NCBI GenBank assembly: GCA_913056125.1
Contig: CAJXNC010000001.1
Coordinates: 62,001 to 126,000, forward strand
DNA: 64,000 bases
From: an uncultured Altererythrobacter sp.
Lineage (GTDB): Bacteria; Pseudomonadota; Alphaproteobacteria; Sphingomonadales; Sphingomonadaceae
Reading direction: 5' to 3'
Made by a program: the position numbers and the translations under genes. The stretch's first letter is position 1. The number at the start of each line of letters is the position of its first letter. The notes beneath the pieces are model-generated. The model worked only from the letters and a program-made list of their open reading frames with translations. It was not told the DNA's origin and made no database searches. Shown here one piece after another: positions 51,816 through 60,986 of this stretch.

Positions 51816-54476
51816 TCAGCTGCCAAGCCCTTCCAGGTTGACCGTAATGCTGGCCTGGAGATCGAGGCCACGGACCGGAACGATGGGGGGATCGGTCACC
51901 ACCAGCTTGACCCAAAGGCCGTCCTCATCCCGGAACCAGGAGGTCTCCTCAGCTGCGCGCAGGGCCTCCATGCTGCCCTGTTCCGTCCCGGAAGCTGCGC
52001 TGGCGAAGCCCGGCAGTTCGAATATCACCCATGAGTGCTGGTCCATTTCGGCAATGCTTAGCGTGACCTCCTGCCTTTCAGTCTTCACCTCCATCTCCGT
52101 GCCCGACTTCACATTGCTCAAATTGCCGGTGATGCGGAACTCGGTGCCATTACGGATCAGCGCGATGGGCGGCTCCGGAGCGGGTGGCGGTGGAGGCGGC
52201 GGAGGCGGAGCCGCGGAAGTAGCCCGAGGTGGTGCAATGGCCGCAGCGACCAGAGCGATCCTTCGGGTCCGCGTGCTGATATCGAGATTGCCCGGGAGTT
52301 CTCCCCTATCGGTCGAGAGGTTTAACCGACCGATATCGCCGGTGCAGACCGAGGCGTTCCAGCTGGGACGGATCTGGCAGCTCTCGTCGGTGACGACGCT
52401 GTTGTTCTCGCCATCGTGGAGCAAGACATGGGCATCGGGGATGCCCGTCACCGAACCGTCGATATCGTAGATCGACAGCGTGCGGTAACCCGCGCCGCCG
52501 CGGTTATCATTGTCGAAGCGGGGATCGATATTCGGGAAGTAGACCGGCTTGGCGTTGACGAAACGCGCACCTTCGACAGAGCTTGCGGTGGAGACGCCGG
52601 AGCTGGTGTACAGCAGCCATGACAGCGCACCGGTCTTGCGCAGCTCGTTGTCCTGGTAATTCACGAAAGTCGGGTTCACGATCTCGTCGCGGTAATCATA
52701 GAACTCGTAGCCGCGGATCGGGAAATCGGGGATCAGGGGCTTGGGCAGGCTGCGACCGTATGCGATCTCCTCCGGCGTCGTGGGATTGCCCACATTGTCG
52801 CTCTCGCCCACGAACAACGAATCCTGCACGCGCGAGGTAAACTCTTCGGTGCCGAAATCACCCGATGCCTGCGTCATGCCGATGGCATTGTCGGCGAGCC
52901 TGATATTGCGGAACAGGAATAGCTCCCCGCGGCCCCAGACGCCGCCATTGCGGTTCTTGTAGCTGGTCAGGTCGTCGAAATGCGTTTCGACCGCCTCGCT
53001 CTCCATGTCGGCAGGGTTTGACAGCGCCAGGAGCGCGCTGCCGCCCAGGGCGAAGGTGTTGTCTTCATTGATGTTCCGGTCGAACATGAAGCCATCGAAG
53101 TTGGAATGCGCCACATTGCCCCTGAAGGCGCGCAGCGGCGTCAGGCGCGGCCAGGTATTGGCGGCAATTTCGGTGCCGAGAAACTGACCGTTGGGGTGCA
53201 TCGGCAGAGACAACCAGAATCCGGTGGAATCGGACCCCGCCGCCACATTGTCGATGTAGCTATTGTCCGGATTGGTGATCCAGAAGGACGCGGCCGTATT
53301 GTCTGAAGGCAGCAGCGTGTTCCCGCCGTGAAAGCTGGCTTGGCTGTAGGCCGCGCGATTTTCCTGCCTCAGGGGCCTCTCCGCGTTGGCACCCAGATCG
53401 GTGGGCACGCAGTCCAATGTCGGATGGCACTTGGTCTGGATCGCCAGATTACGGATGAACTCGTTTCCGTGCTCGATCCCGTCTTCCATGAAGAAGCAGT
53501 GGCCGACCGTGTTGAAGGTGACGTTGTTCTCGACCCGGAGGTTGTTCGTCCCGTGCACCGTCACGCAGCGGTTGAAGGTGTCGTGGATAGCGGCGTTGCG
53601 GACATACATGCCCGCGCCTTCGTCGAGCATGTGGAAATGGATCGGGTAGCGCGCCAGCGTCAGATGCTGGCCCATGCGGTTGAGCTCGACGCTGTCGACG
53701 AACATGCGCGAGCCGCCCATCGCCATGATGTGCCCGCCGAAATAACTCTCTGCTGCGTCTTCCGATGCTTGGATGACAATGTTGCGGGTCAGCATCCCGA
53801 CCTCGCCGCGCTCATCGACGCCGAAGGTTATCTCGCCGAAATGCATATAATCGAGCGGCTCGGCGAAACTGATCCTGTTGTCGCTTACGCTGGTGATGGT
53901 GCGCCGTTCGGCCTGGCGCGGATTATAGTCGGTCGAGGCGAGCACGATCTCATCGCCCACGTGCCATTCCGACGCATCGAGGACCTCGATGCTGGTCGCG
54001 CCGCGCTCGGCAGTGGCAGCAAGCTTGGTCCAGCTGTGGGTGCTCGTGCCGTGCAGGTTGAGCGTTCCGCGCAGCAATATGATGCCCCGATCGCCCATGG
54101 TATTAATGTCCTCGCCCTCTACATTATCGGTGAGGGTGATAGTCGCGTCGTGCTGGTAGGGGTTCGCCTCGGTGCCGATTTGCAACTTGCCGCCCGGCAC
54201 GTAAATCCACTCGCTTTCGAGGCTGATGTCACGCTCGTCCGAAAAGCTTAGCTTTCCCTGGATAGTGAGGCTACGCAGGCCCGGCGCATCCTGATCGAGC
54301 ACCACGTCCATGTCGGGAGTGATCTCCACTGCGTCGCCCGCTGCAGGCACCTGTCCGCCCGGCCAGGTCGCCGGATCTGACCAGAGCGATTGTGCATTGG
54401 CGGCAGAGCCCGCTCCCAACAGGGCTGCGATCGACAAGAGCAGCGTGGTTCTGAGCGAGCGGGACTGCAAGTGCAC
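51816..54476 (-). CDS. secreted CEMIP/TMEM2-like G8 and beta-helix protein, copy 4
   Basis: 886 aa from a GTG at 54476, chosen because GAAGAGGAAA precedes it, it begins a good signal peptide (to SAANA-Q), and it stands the same distance from the leader as in the other copies; the frame is open a further 49 codons through the leader. G8 start SLWSDPATWPGGQVP, then RYPIHFHMLDEG, RCVTVHGT, GHCFFMEDG, AAGSDSTGFW and AHSNFDG. A run of nine prolines sits in the linker before the last module. Ends VNLEGLGS. DESCQIRPSWNASVCTGD is shared word for word with copy 3. Confidence 0.85.
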   Translation of the reverse strand: MHLQSRSLRTTLLLSIAALLGAGSAANAQSLWSDPATWPGGQVPAAGDAVEITPDMDVVLDQDAPGLRSLTIQGKLSFSDERDISLESEWIYVPGGKLQIGTEANPYQHDATITLTDNVEGEDINTMGDRGIILLRGTLNLHGTSTHSWTKLAATAERGATSIEVLDASEWHVGDEIVLASTDYNPRQAERRTITSVSDNRISFAEPLDYMHFGEITFGVDERGEVGMLTRNIVIQASEDAAESYFGGHIMAMGGSRMFVDSVELNRMGQHLTLARYPIHFHMLDEGAGMYVRNAAIHDTFNRCVTVHGTNNLRVENNVTFNTVGHCFFMEDGIEHGNEFIRNLAIQTKCHPTLDCVPTDLGANAERPLRQENRAAYSQASFHGGNTLLPSDNTAASFWITNPDNSYIDNVAAGSDSTGFWLSLPMHPNGQFLGTEIAANTWPRLTPLRAFRGNVAHSNFDGFMFDRNINEDNTFALGGSALLALSNPADMESEAVETHFDDLTSYKNRNGGVWGRGELFLFRNIRLADNAIGMTQASGDFGTEEFTSRVQDSLFVGESDNVGNPTTPEEIAYGRSLPKPLIPDFPIRGYEFYDYRDEIVNPTFVNYQDNELRKTGALSWLLYTSSGVSTASSVEGARFVNAKPVYFPNIDPRFDNDNRGGAGYRTLSIYDIDGSVTGIPDAHVLLHDGENNSVVTDESCQIRPSWNASVCTGDIGRLNLSTDRGELPGNLDISTRTRRIALVAAAIAPPRATSAAPPPPPPPPPAPEPPIALIRNGTEFRITGNLSNVKSGTEMEVKTERQEVTLSIAEMDQHSWVIFELPGFASAASGTEQGSMEALRAAEETSWFRDEDGLWVKLVVTDPPIVPVRGLDLQASITVNLEGLGS

Positions 54477-54493
54477 GGCTGTTTCCTCTTCCG

Positions 54494-54557
54494 CAGGTTC
54501 ACCGTCCTGCTCTGGTGTTTTCCCTATAGGTTTGCCGACAGGAAGCCAGTTTGCCAA
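54494..54557 (-). promoter_or_regulatory. shared promoter/leader element, copy 4
   Basis: Reverse strand: TTGGCA at 54557-54552, 17 bp, CAAACC at 54534-54529, then a changed stem CAGG/CCTG at 54509-54494 whose AGGAC start is 49 nt after the first hexamer. Here GGCAAAC occurs twice, 23 bp apart, as an exact direct repeat. Confidence 0.55.
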
Positions 54558-54802
54558 GTGCACCAGCCACATGTCCATTCCCGGCTTTTCAGAGCAATAA
54601 GGGGGGCTAGACGTCTGTTGCACTGATTAGCAGTTCCGGCACCCAGTCTTTAACTTTCCCGACACCAAAGAAGCCGTGCGGAAAACCGCACAATTTTGCC
54701 AATTATTGGCTCAAGCTTGAGGCTGAAATGCTCGGCAGGGAATGCGTGAATTTCGGATGAAGTCGCCCAGCAGGGCCTAGCGTGTGCCGTTGACTTCGAG
54801 TT
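54558..54802. other. intergenic region between CEMIP-like copy 4 and hisI
   Basis: No gene seen. It contains the hairpin TGCGG-AAAA-CCGCA (54677-54690) followed by CAATTTT, which may terminate or punctuate the hisI transcript side. The surrounding bases (GTGCG ... CGCA ... ATTTTGC) resemble those at 48878-48898 on the other side of the CEMIP-like pair. Confidence 0.4.
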
Positions 54803-55294
54803 CTAGAGCGAAGTCGGGTTTGGCAGTCCGTCATATACTGACTCTGCATCGAAGGCGCACTCATGCTCGGTCCGTGTCAGACGTGCAGGCGCGGAAGCAG
54901 GCAATGCAGCAAGATCGATCTCACGGTAGAAGCACGACCGGAAGCCGACGTGACAACTGCCCGGTCCATCGAGCCGGACCACGAGGATGATCGCATCCTG
55001 ATCGTCGTCGACGAGAATTCGTTCGACGGTTTGAGTGAACCCGCTGTGTTCTCCCTTGTGCCAAAGTGCCTCTCGGCTGCGCGACCAGAAGTGCGCATGC
55101 CCCGTCCTCAATGTCAGTTCCAATGCCTCGGTATTCATATAGCCGAGCATGAGAATCGAATTATCCTCGATGTTCGTCACCACCGCAGGAAGTAGTCCGG
55201 CAGCGTCAAAGCGCGGGGCGAAATCGTTTCCCAGTTCTACCTGCTCAACGCTTTGGCGAGCGGCAAACAAATAGGGCGGAGAGGTGTCTGTCAT
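54803..55294 (-). CDS. hisI: phosphoribosyl-AMP cyclohydrolase (HisI) with one zinc ligand replaced
   Basis: 163 aa from the ATG at 55294 after GAGGAAATTCCC. HisI signature MLGYMNTEALELTLRTGHAHFWSRSREALWHKG (in parts: HAHFWSRSREALWHKG). Usual enzymes hold zinc with three cysteines, the first in a DCDxD motif. Here that motif reads DDDQD (Asp97 for Cys), while Cys114 (SCHVG) and Cys121 (SCFY) remain. It lies downstream of the HupE-type gene with a Zur-like box upstream, away from the main his operon, which has no hisI. Either it is a low-zinc paralogue, with a normal hisI outside the window, or the only copy. Confidence 0.88.
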   Translation of the reverse strand: MTDTSPPYLFAARQSVEQVELGNDFAPRFDAAGLLPAVVTNIEDNSILMLGYMNTEALELTLRTGHAHFWSRSREALWHKGEHSGFTQTVERILVDDDQDAIILVVRLDGPGSCHVGFRSCFYREIDLAALPASAPARLTRTEHECAFDAESVYDGLPNPTSL

Positions 55295-55395
55295 GGGAAT
55301 TTCCTCAGCTTCGTACAAATTCAATGCGCCCAAATTGTATTGGCATCCCGCGTATCTGGCTGTCGCGTGCTCCTGGCTCCATGATGTCCTTTGCA

Positions 55396-56595
55396 TCACG
55401 CTGCGCCCCAGGACTGTGCTATCCGTTCGATGGCCCAAAACGCGCCTATCACTGCAATGCAAAGCGACGCGGGAACTACGACAATTGGCCGGTAGAGGTG
55501 CTCGACATGTTCACGTTTCAGCAGCCTCTGCAGCAACAAAGCCGGCACAAGTGCGAGCGCGATTACAGTTAGCTGTCCAAGTTCAACGCCGATGTTGAAC
55601 GACAAGAGAGCGGGTGCGAAGTGCCCCTGGGGGAGGCCCAGTTCTAGCAGAACGCTTGCAAAGCCCAGGCCGTGAAACAGGCCGAAGGCGAACACCACGA
55701 ACGGTCGCCACCGAGTCATGTTTTTGAAGAACAAGTTCTCAATCGCGACAAATGCAATGGAGAGAGCAATAAGCGGTTCGACGATGTCAGAAGGCGCTGT
55801 AACCAGTCCGGAGGCAGCCAATCCGAGGGTGATGGTGTGTGCGACGGTGAATGCGGTGATCTGGGCGATCAGTGAACGAAGGCGTGTCGAGGCGAGGAAC
55901 AACGCCAGCACGAACAGAATGTGGTCAAGGCCCTTCGGCAAGATGTGTTCATATCCCAAGCGCACATAGAGGCTGACCGTGTCCCAGACTGTACGCTCTT
56001 CGGCTGTGGGCGGCACAGGCGGTAATACCGGCTGAGGTTCCATTACCGTGTTTGGTGTTGCGCTTTCTTCAACTTCGGACGGTGTTGGGGTTGCAGCAGG
56101 CGTGACAGCGACGGTCGCCATTGTTCTTTGAATCGGCATTGATTGCTCAGCGGAAGGAGTAGGCACCACGGCAATGGTTCCGCTCCTGGCCGGCGCTGGG
56201 TCTCGGACGGTCTCTTGCGCAATCGCTTCAATTGGCGAAGTTTCTTCCCCCAGCGATGTTTCTTCAGCCGTTGTTTCCTCAGCAGTCGTTTCCTCACCGG
56301 TCGAATCTTCCTCAACCGGAAGGACCGCCACCGGAGCCTCAGCAAAGACATCCACTGTCGAAGAATTCTCTTCCCAAGGTAAGCCCTCGGTTGTTGGTCT
56401 ATTCGACCAAGGTGTGACCCCGCCAAAGCCTGAGAATTGGTTGCGCTGGCACGCCCACGGATCCAGCTCACACAGATCGTCAAGGGGATGTGCGGAAGCG
56501 TGAAAGGCCGTCAATAAGAACGCCGCCGCGACGCATGCAAAAGCAGCTCGCGACAAGCGGGCAAGGATTATCTGCACGGGCCACTTTGCGACCAC
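55396..56595 (-). CDS. HupE/UreJ_2 family membrane protein with acidic periplasmic region
   Basis: 399 aa from a GTG at 56595 (AAGGA nine bases before). Signal peptide or first helix to about residue 36 (HASA-H), then an exported region rich in Glu/Thr (residues about 95-130) and Pro, then about six helices with HupE/UreJ motifs: YEHILPKGLDHILFVLAL, TAFTVAHTITL, FGLFHGLGFA, GVELGQL. Family members move nickel, cobalt or probably other divalent metals. With a Zur-like box 70 bp upstream, divergence from a zinc GTPase and hisI downstream, zinc is the likely cargo or signal. Confidence 0.82.
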   Translation of the reverse strand: MVAKWPVQIILARLSRAAFACVAAAFLLTAFHASAHPLDDLCELDPWACQRNQFSGFGGVTPWSNRPTTEGLPWEENSSTVDVFAEAPVAVLPVEEDSTGEETTAEETTAEETSLGEETSPIEAIAQETVRDPAPARSGTIAVVPTPSAEQSMPIQRTMATVAVTPAATPTPSEVEESATPNTVMEPQPVLPPVPPTAEERTVWDTVSLYVRLGYEHILPKGLDHILFVLALFLASTRLRSLIAQITAFTVAHTITLGLAASGLVTAPSDIVEPLIALSIAFVAIENLFFKNMTRWRPFVVFAFGLFHGLGFASVLLELGLPQGHFAPALLSFNIGVELGQLTVIALALVPALLLQRLLKREHVEHLYRPIVVVPASLCIAVIGAFWAIERIAQSWGAA

Positions 56596-56664
56596 AAAGA
56601 GTTTGTCCTTTCTGGGCTTGGGCTTGATCGCACGCAGCCTTGCAAGCGCACGCGATCCCTGTCA

Positions 56665-56681
56665 ATGATATGATATATTAT
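56665..56681. promoter_or_regulatory. Zur-like operator, copy 2 (hupE-type / zigA)
   Basis: ATGATATGATATATTAT, matching the perfect palindrome at 43541 in 15 of 17 bases. It lies between the two divergent genes, 70 bp from one start and 29 bp from the other. Confidence 0.6.
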
Positions 56682-56709
56682 TAATTCTAGTTGCGAGAGG
56701 GCCCCCTCA

Positions 56710-57933
56710 TTGACCATCGCCGCCAATCGCCTGCCTGTCACAGTTCTTTCCGGCTTCCTTGGAGCGGGCAAGACCACGCTGCTCAATCACATCCTTGCCA
56801 ATCGTGAGGGCAAGCGCGTTGCCGTTATCGTCAATGATATGTCGGAGGTGAATATTGATGCGGACCTCGTCCGCGGCGGCGAGGCATCGCTGTCCCGATC
56901 CGAGGAAGCGCTCGTCGAAATGACCAATGGCTGTATCTGCTGCACCTTGCGCGACGACTTGCTGAAAGAAGTGCGTACGCTCGCCGAAGATGGACGTTTC
57001 GACTATCTTGTCATTGAGAGCACAGGTATCTCGGAACCGCTTCCAGTTGCCGCGACATTCTCCTTTCGCGATGAATTTGGCGAGAGCCTGGGCGATGTTT
57101 CCCGGATCGACACCATGGTTACGGTTGTTGATGCGGTGAACCTGCTTGCTGACTATTCCAGTTCCGACCTGCTGTCGGCACGTGGAGAAACTGCTGGCGA
57201 AGGCGACGACCGCAGCCTTGTGTCACTGCTTGTCGAGCAGATCGAATTTGCCGATGTGGTGATTGTCAATAAGGCCGGCGAGGTCAGTCCCGAAAAGCTC
57301 GCTACGGTCAAGAAGGTCGTAGCATCACTCAATGCCGATGCGCGCATTATCGAGGCCGATTACGGGAAGGTCGCTCTCGATCAGGTGCTGGATACCGGGC
57401 TTTACGATGAAGAGCAGTCAGAGCAGCACCCGCTTTGGCTGAAGGAGCTTTACGATTTTGCGAGCCATCGGCCCGAGACCGAGGAATATGGCGTCGAGAG
57501 CTTCGTCTATCGCGCGCGCCGACCGTTCGACCCGGAGAACTTCTATGCTTTTTTGGTCGGCGGAGACCTCGACAAGATCATTCGCGCGAAAGGCCATTTC
57601 TGGCTTGCGACACGTCCAGACTATCTTGGCGAGTTGGCGGTTGCAGGAACGCAAAAAAGCGTGAGCCTGATGGGTCGGTGGTGGGCTGCAGTGCCAAAGA
57701 ATCGCTGGCCCGAGGACGGTTCCTTTGAGGAATTCGTGCTCAAGCATTGGGACGCGGATTGGGGCGACAGGCGGCAAGAAATCGTCTTCATCGGCATCGG
57801 CATGGAAGAAGCCGAACTCAAGGCGGCGCTGGATGAATGCCTGGTACCGGCAACCGGCTTTGCTCCCGAGGATTGGGCAGACATGCGCGATCCTTTCCCT
57901 GCTTGGGGAGAGCGGACAGCCGAATCTGCCTGA
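56710..57933 (+). CDS. zigA: COG0523 GTPase, ZigA-type zinc chaperone
   Basis: 407 aa, TTG start at 56710 after GAGAGGG. G3E-family GTPase: Walker [13 protein letters not shown] (about 14-25), metal motif CICC (75-78), [15 protein letters not shown] as base-recognition loop, and a C-terminal CobW_C domain ([12 protein letters not shown] onward). The ZigA/YeiR branch has been linked to zinc delivery in starvation. No His-rich loop. Faces the hupE-type gene across the Zur-like box. Confidence 0.88.
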   Translation: MTIAANRLPVTVLSGFLGAGKTTLLNHILANREGKRVAVIVNDMSEVNIDADLVRGGEASLSRSEEALVEMTNGCICCTLRDDLLKEVRTLAEDGRFDYLVIESTGISEPLPVAATFSFRDEFGESLGDVSRIDTMVTVVDAVNLLADYSSSDLLSARGETAGEGDDRSLVSLLVEQIEFADVVIVNKAGEVSPEKLATVKKVVASLNADARIIEADYGKVALDQVLDTGLYDEEQSEQHPLWLKELYDFASHRPETEEYGVESFVYRARRPFDPENFYAFLVGGDLDKIIRAKGHFWLATRPDYLGELAVAGTQKSVSLMGRWWAAVPKNRWPEDGSFEEFVLKHWDADWGDRRQEIVFIGIGMEEAELKAALDECLVPATGFAPEDWADMRDPFPAWGERTAESA

Positions 57934-57950
57934 TTCCGCCCGTACCGGGA

Positions 57951-58082
57951 TTGCCGATCACCGCCGATCTGGCCTTTTTGCAGGACGCTTTGCCCGATCG
58001 GCAGATGAAGAGAATGATGGAAGGCGTCGAAGCTATCCTTGCGCCGACCAACGACGCGTTTCTTAAACCAAGGAGAATCTGA
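57951..58082 (+). CDS. possible 43-residue ORF between the two GTPase genes
   Basis: TTG at 57951 to TGA at 58082 reads MPITADLAFLQDALPDR and ends APTNDAFLKPRRI, with amphipathic helical character. It fills an otherwise unexplained 150-bp gap in a tight operon. Ribosome site is poor (CGGGA). It may be a small protein, a gene remnant, or chance. Confidence 0.3.
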   Translation: MPITADLAFLQDALPDRQMKRMMEGVEAILAPTNDAFLKPRRI

Positions 58083-58083
58083 C

Positions 58084-59226
58084 TTGTTTCCCGATAGTGT
58101 TCGCGATGGCGACAGAATCCCGGTAACAGTACTCACAGGATTTCTTGGCAGCGGAAAGACGACAGTCCTCAACCATCTCGTGCGCCAGCCTGAGATGGAT
58201 CGCACGCTGGTTGTCATCAACGAATTTGGCTCAGTTGGCCTGGATCATGAGCTCATCGAGCGTTCGAACGAGGATCTGGTGGTCGAGATGATGGGAGGAT
58301 GCCTTTGCTGCACGATCAGCGGCGATCTTCTCAAGACCTTGCGCGAGGCCACATGGCGTTTCGTCAGGGACGATGAAATGATGTTTGACAGGGTCGTCAT
58401 AGAGACAACTGGCCTGGCTGATCCGGCGCCAATATTGCACACGCTGATGACCGATATCGTTCTGCACTCGCGCTATGAATTGCGCGGCGTAGTTTCCACT
58501 GTCGATGCGGCCAATGGGCTCCAGACGCTGGCGGCGCATGAAGAGTCGATCAAGCAGGTAGCCGTGGCCGATCACATTCTCCTGACCAAGACAGACATTG
58601 CAGAACCTGAAGAAACTGCCTGCCTGAGAAAGCGATTGCAGAACCTCAATCCGGGTGCGGCCATCGAAACGGTTGATCAAGGCCAAGTGAAAGCGAGCGA
58701 TCTCTTCTCCATTGGCTTGTTCGATCCGACCAGGAAGACAGCTGATGTGGAAGCCTGGCTCAATGTCGAAGCCTATCGCGACCTGACGAAGTCGGATTCG
58801 CATGGTCACGGTCATCATCACCATGACCACGACCATTCGCATGATGACGTAAACCGCCATGACGAGCGCATTCGGGCAGTCTGTGTTACTTTCGATGAGC
58901 CGCTCAACGATTTGGCATTTGATCGCTGGATCAGCGTTTTGACGACCTTTACCGGCGAGAATCTCCTTCGATTGAAGGCTATTGTGAACATCGAAGGGGT
59001 AGGGCGCCCAATGGTGCTGCATGCAGTTCAACACATCATGCACATGCCTACCGAATTGGACGCATGGCCCAGTGAAGATCGGCGTACGCGCATGGTCTTG
59101 ATTGTTCGCGACATGTCTGACGAAGATTTGCGCGCGACACTCAAGTTATTGACGGAAGGGGTCGGCAAATACCGTTTCGAAGGATTGCCTTTCGCCTCGG
59201 CCGACAAGGTCGCTGACAATGGCTGA
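58084..59226 (+). CDS. COG0523 GTPase with His-rich loop
   Basis: 380 aa, TTG at 58084 with AAGGAG nine bases before. Walker A TGFLGSGKTT, CLCC (73-76), IETTGLADPAP, TKTD, then a His/Asp-rich loop (about residues 240-254: HGHGHHHHDHDHSHDD) and CobW_C domain (AVCVTFDEPLNDLAFDRWI). The loop suggests metal storage or buffering. Differs from the first GTPase in sequence and loop, so they are separate subfamilies rather than a recent duplicate. Confidence 0.88.
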   Translation: MFPDSVRDGDRIPVTVLTGFLGSGKTTVLNHLVRQPEMDRTLVVINEFGSVGLDHELIERSNEDLVVEMMGGCLCCTISGDLLKTLREATWRFVRDDEMMFDRVVIETTGLADPAPILHTLMTDIVLHSRYELRGVVSTVDAANGLQTLAAHEESIKQVAVADHILLTKTDIAEPEETACLRKRLQNLNPGAAIETVDQGQVKASDLFSIGLFDPTRKTADVEAWLNVEAYRDLTKSDSHGHGHHHHDHDHSHDDVNRHDERIRAVCVTFDEPLNDLAFDRWISVLTTFTGENLLRLKAIVNIEGVGRPMVLHAVQHIMHMPTELDAWPSEDRRTRMVLIVRDMSDEDLRATLKLLTEGVGKYRFEGLPFASADKVADNG

Positions 59227-59287
59227 TGGTTCGCTACTATGCCGCCGATCCTGATCGGATGAAGAAAAGAAAAGTGGGAGGAATAGA

Positions 59288-60937
59288 ATGTCGGGTAATG
59301 GTTGGAGGAGGTTCTCCTCGGTGTGTGCGGGTGCTCTGGCGTTGCTGGTCGGCGCGTCGGCCTGTACACAGGAGACAGCGGAAGCGCCGCCGAATATCCT
59401 CTTCGTCGTTCTCGACGATGTCGGCACCGATATGACCACCGGCGTGTTGCCGGGCGAGATCGACCGAATGCTGGCGCAATATGGGCCGGACGGTCTCAAC
59501 CACCCGAATTTCGCGAATATCGATGGCGGTCCGGCATCGACGCCTGTCCTGGATTCGCTGGCTATGCAAAGCCTCGTGTTTGCCAATGCGTGGGCAGAGC
59601 CTTTCTGCTCACCAACACGCGCGGCAATGCTTACTGGCCTCTATCCGCAGCGCACCGATGTGCTCGACTATACCGGCTGGCTCTCGCAGAACCATCTCTC
59701 GCTGGTGACCCTGCTGAGCGAGCAGGATTACACCTCGGCAATCTTCGGAAAGTGGCACGTTGCCGGTCTCAACGATATCCGGCCGGACGCGCCACCACAG
59801 GAGGGTCCGCTCTATCCGGGCATGAAGCCGAAGGAAGCAGGCTTCGACCTGTTCCTCGGCGATATGAATGGCGCACTTCCGGACTATTGGGATTATGAGG
59901 TGTCGATCCAGGACGCCGATACGGCGCCTGCCGAATGGCGGGTTGAGACACAGACCGCTCGTTCGCTGGATGGCATCGAGTCCACCACCTTCGCGCCTGT
60001 CGTCAAAGTTGCCGATACGATCGATTGGATCACGCAGCAGGAAAGTGCGGATCCCGACAAACCTTGGTTTGCCTGGCTGGCCTTCAACATGGTGCATATC
60101 CTTCCCGCCCAGCCGCCAGTCATTGTTCCCAACCGGGATACGCTGAATGCGGAAGCCGCAGCGGAAATCGAAGCGTGCGGAGGCGAGTTCGGAAGCCACA
60201 ATCTCGGCTCATGCTCGGCACCTGCGCTCAATCGTGCGATGATGAATGCTACCGACACGGTGCTGGGCAGGCTGCTTGCGGCCGTTGACGAGCTGGATCC
60301 GAATACAATCGTCATCGTGATCGGCGATAACGGCACGGGCCAATATGGCCGGCCGCAGGTGAATTTCCTCGACAATCTCTATTTGACCTATGAAGGGCGC
60401 GGCAAAGGGACAGGCTATGAAAGCGGCGTTCGAGTGCCACTGATGGTCCGCGGCCCGGGTATCGAGGCAGGGCGCAGTGATGCCATTGTCCATGCGGTGG
60501 ACATGTTCTCTACGATCGCCGAGGTCGCTGGCGCCACACCGCCCATGAGCGTGCCCAACCGGGCCGGAGATGCGATGCTCCCGCTCGACTCCATGTCTCT
60601 GGTGCCGATCTTGTCCGGCAATGTGCAGGATGTTCGCGATCCCGACACCGGCTATGTGATTGCCCAGGGACGCACTCCATTGGCTGGCAATCGCGCTCAG
60701 GCTGCTATCCGCAACGCGACTTACAAATTGCTTTGCACCCGTTCGGACAATGACAGCAAGGAGAGCTGCCAGTTCTACAATCTCGTTGTCGACCCGCTGG
60801 AAGAGTTCCCGCTTCCCGCGCCGGCCAGTTGCGAGGCTGTTGCCGACGTTCCACCGAGCGCCGATGAGGCGTGGCATTACTGCCACCTGATGAATGTCAT
60901 GCTGACCGAAACGGTGCTGGCCGAAAACCAGTCCTGA
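59288..60937 (+). CDS. sulfatase lipoprotein (formylglycine type)
   Basis: 549 aa. Lipoprotein signal (LLVGASAC, Cys26). Alkaline-phosphatase fold with metal-binding NILFVVLDDVGTD, the maturation motif CSPTRAAMLTG (Cys107, to become formylglycine), GKWHVAG and IGDNGTG. Substrate by sequence is open: algal or glycosaminoglycan-like sulfate esters, or a non-carbohydrate sulfate. It follows the second GTPase after 61 bp, without a Zur-like box of its own, so it may be read through from the zinc operon. Confidence 0.88.
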   Translation: MSGNGWRRFSSVCAGALALLVGASACTQETAEAPPNILFVVLDDVGTDMTTGVLPGEIDRMLAQYGPDGLNHPNFANIDGGPASTPVLDSLAMQSLVFANAWAEPFCSPTRAAMLTGLYPQRTDVLDYTGWLSQNHLSLVTLLSEQDYTSAIFGKWHVAGLNDIRPDAPPQEGPLYPGMKPKEAGFDLFLGDMNGALPDYWDYEVSIQDADTAPAEWRVETQTARSLDGIESTTFAPVVKVADTIDWITQQESADPDKPWFAWLAFNMVHILPAQPPVIVPNRDTLNAEAAAEIEACGGEFGSHNLGSCSAPALNRAMMNATDTVLGRLLAAVDELDPNTIVIVIGDNGTGQYGRPQVNFLDNLYLTYEGRGKGTGYESGVRVPLMVRGPGIEAGRSDAIVHAVDMFSTIAEVAGATPPMSVPNRAGDAMLPLDSMSLVPILSGNVQDVRDPDTGYVIAQGRTPLAGNRAQAAIRNATYKLLCTRSDNDSKESCQFYNLVVDPLEEFPLPAPASCEAVADVPPSADEAWHYCHLMNVMLTETVLAENQS

Positions 60938-60986
60938 AGAAGAGTGGCCAAGAGGTCACGGGGACACCCAAGGGAGAGCTTACCAC

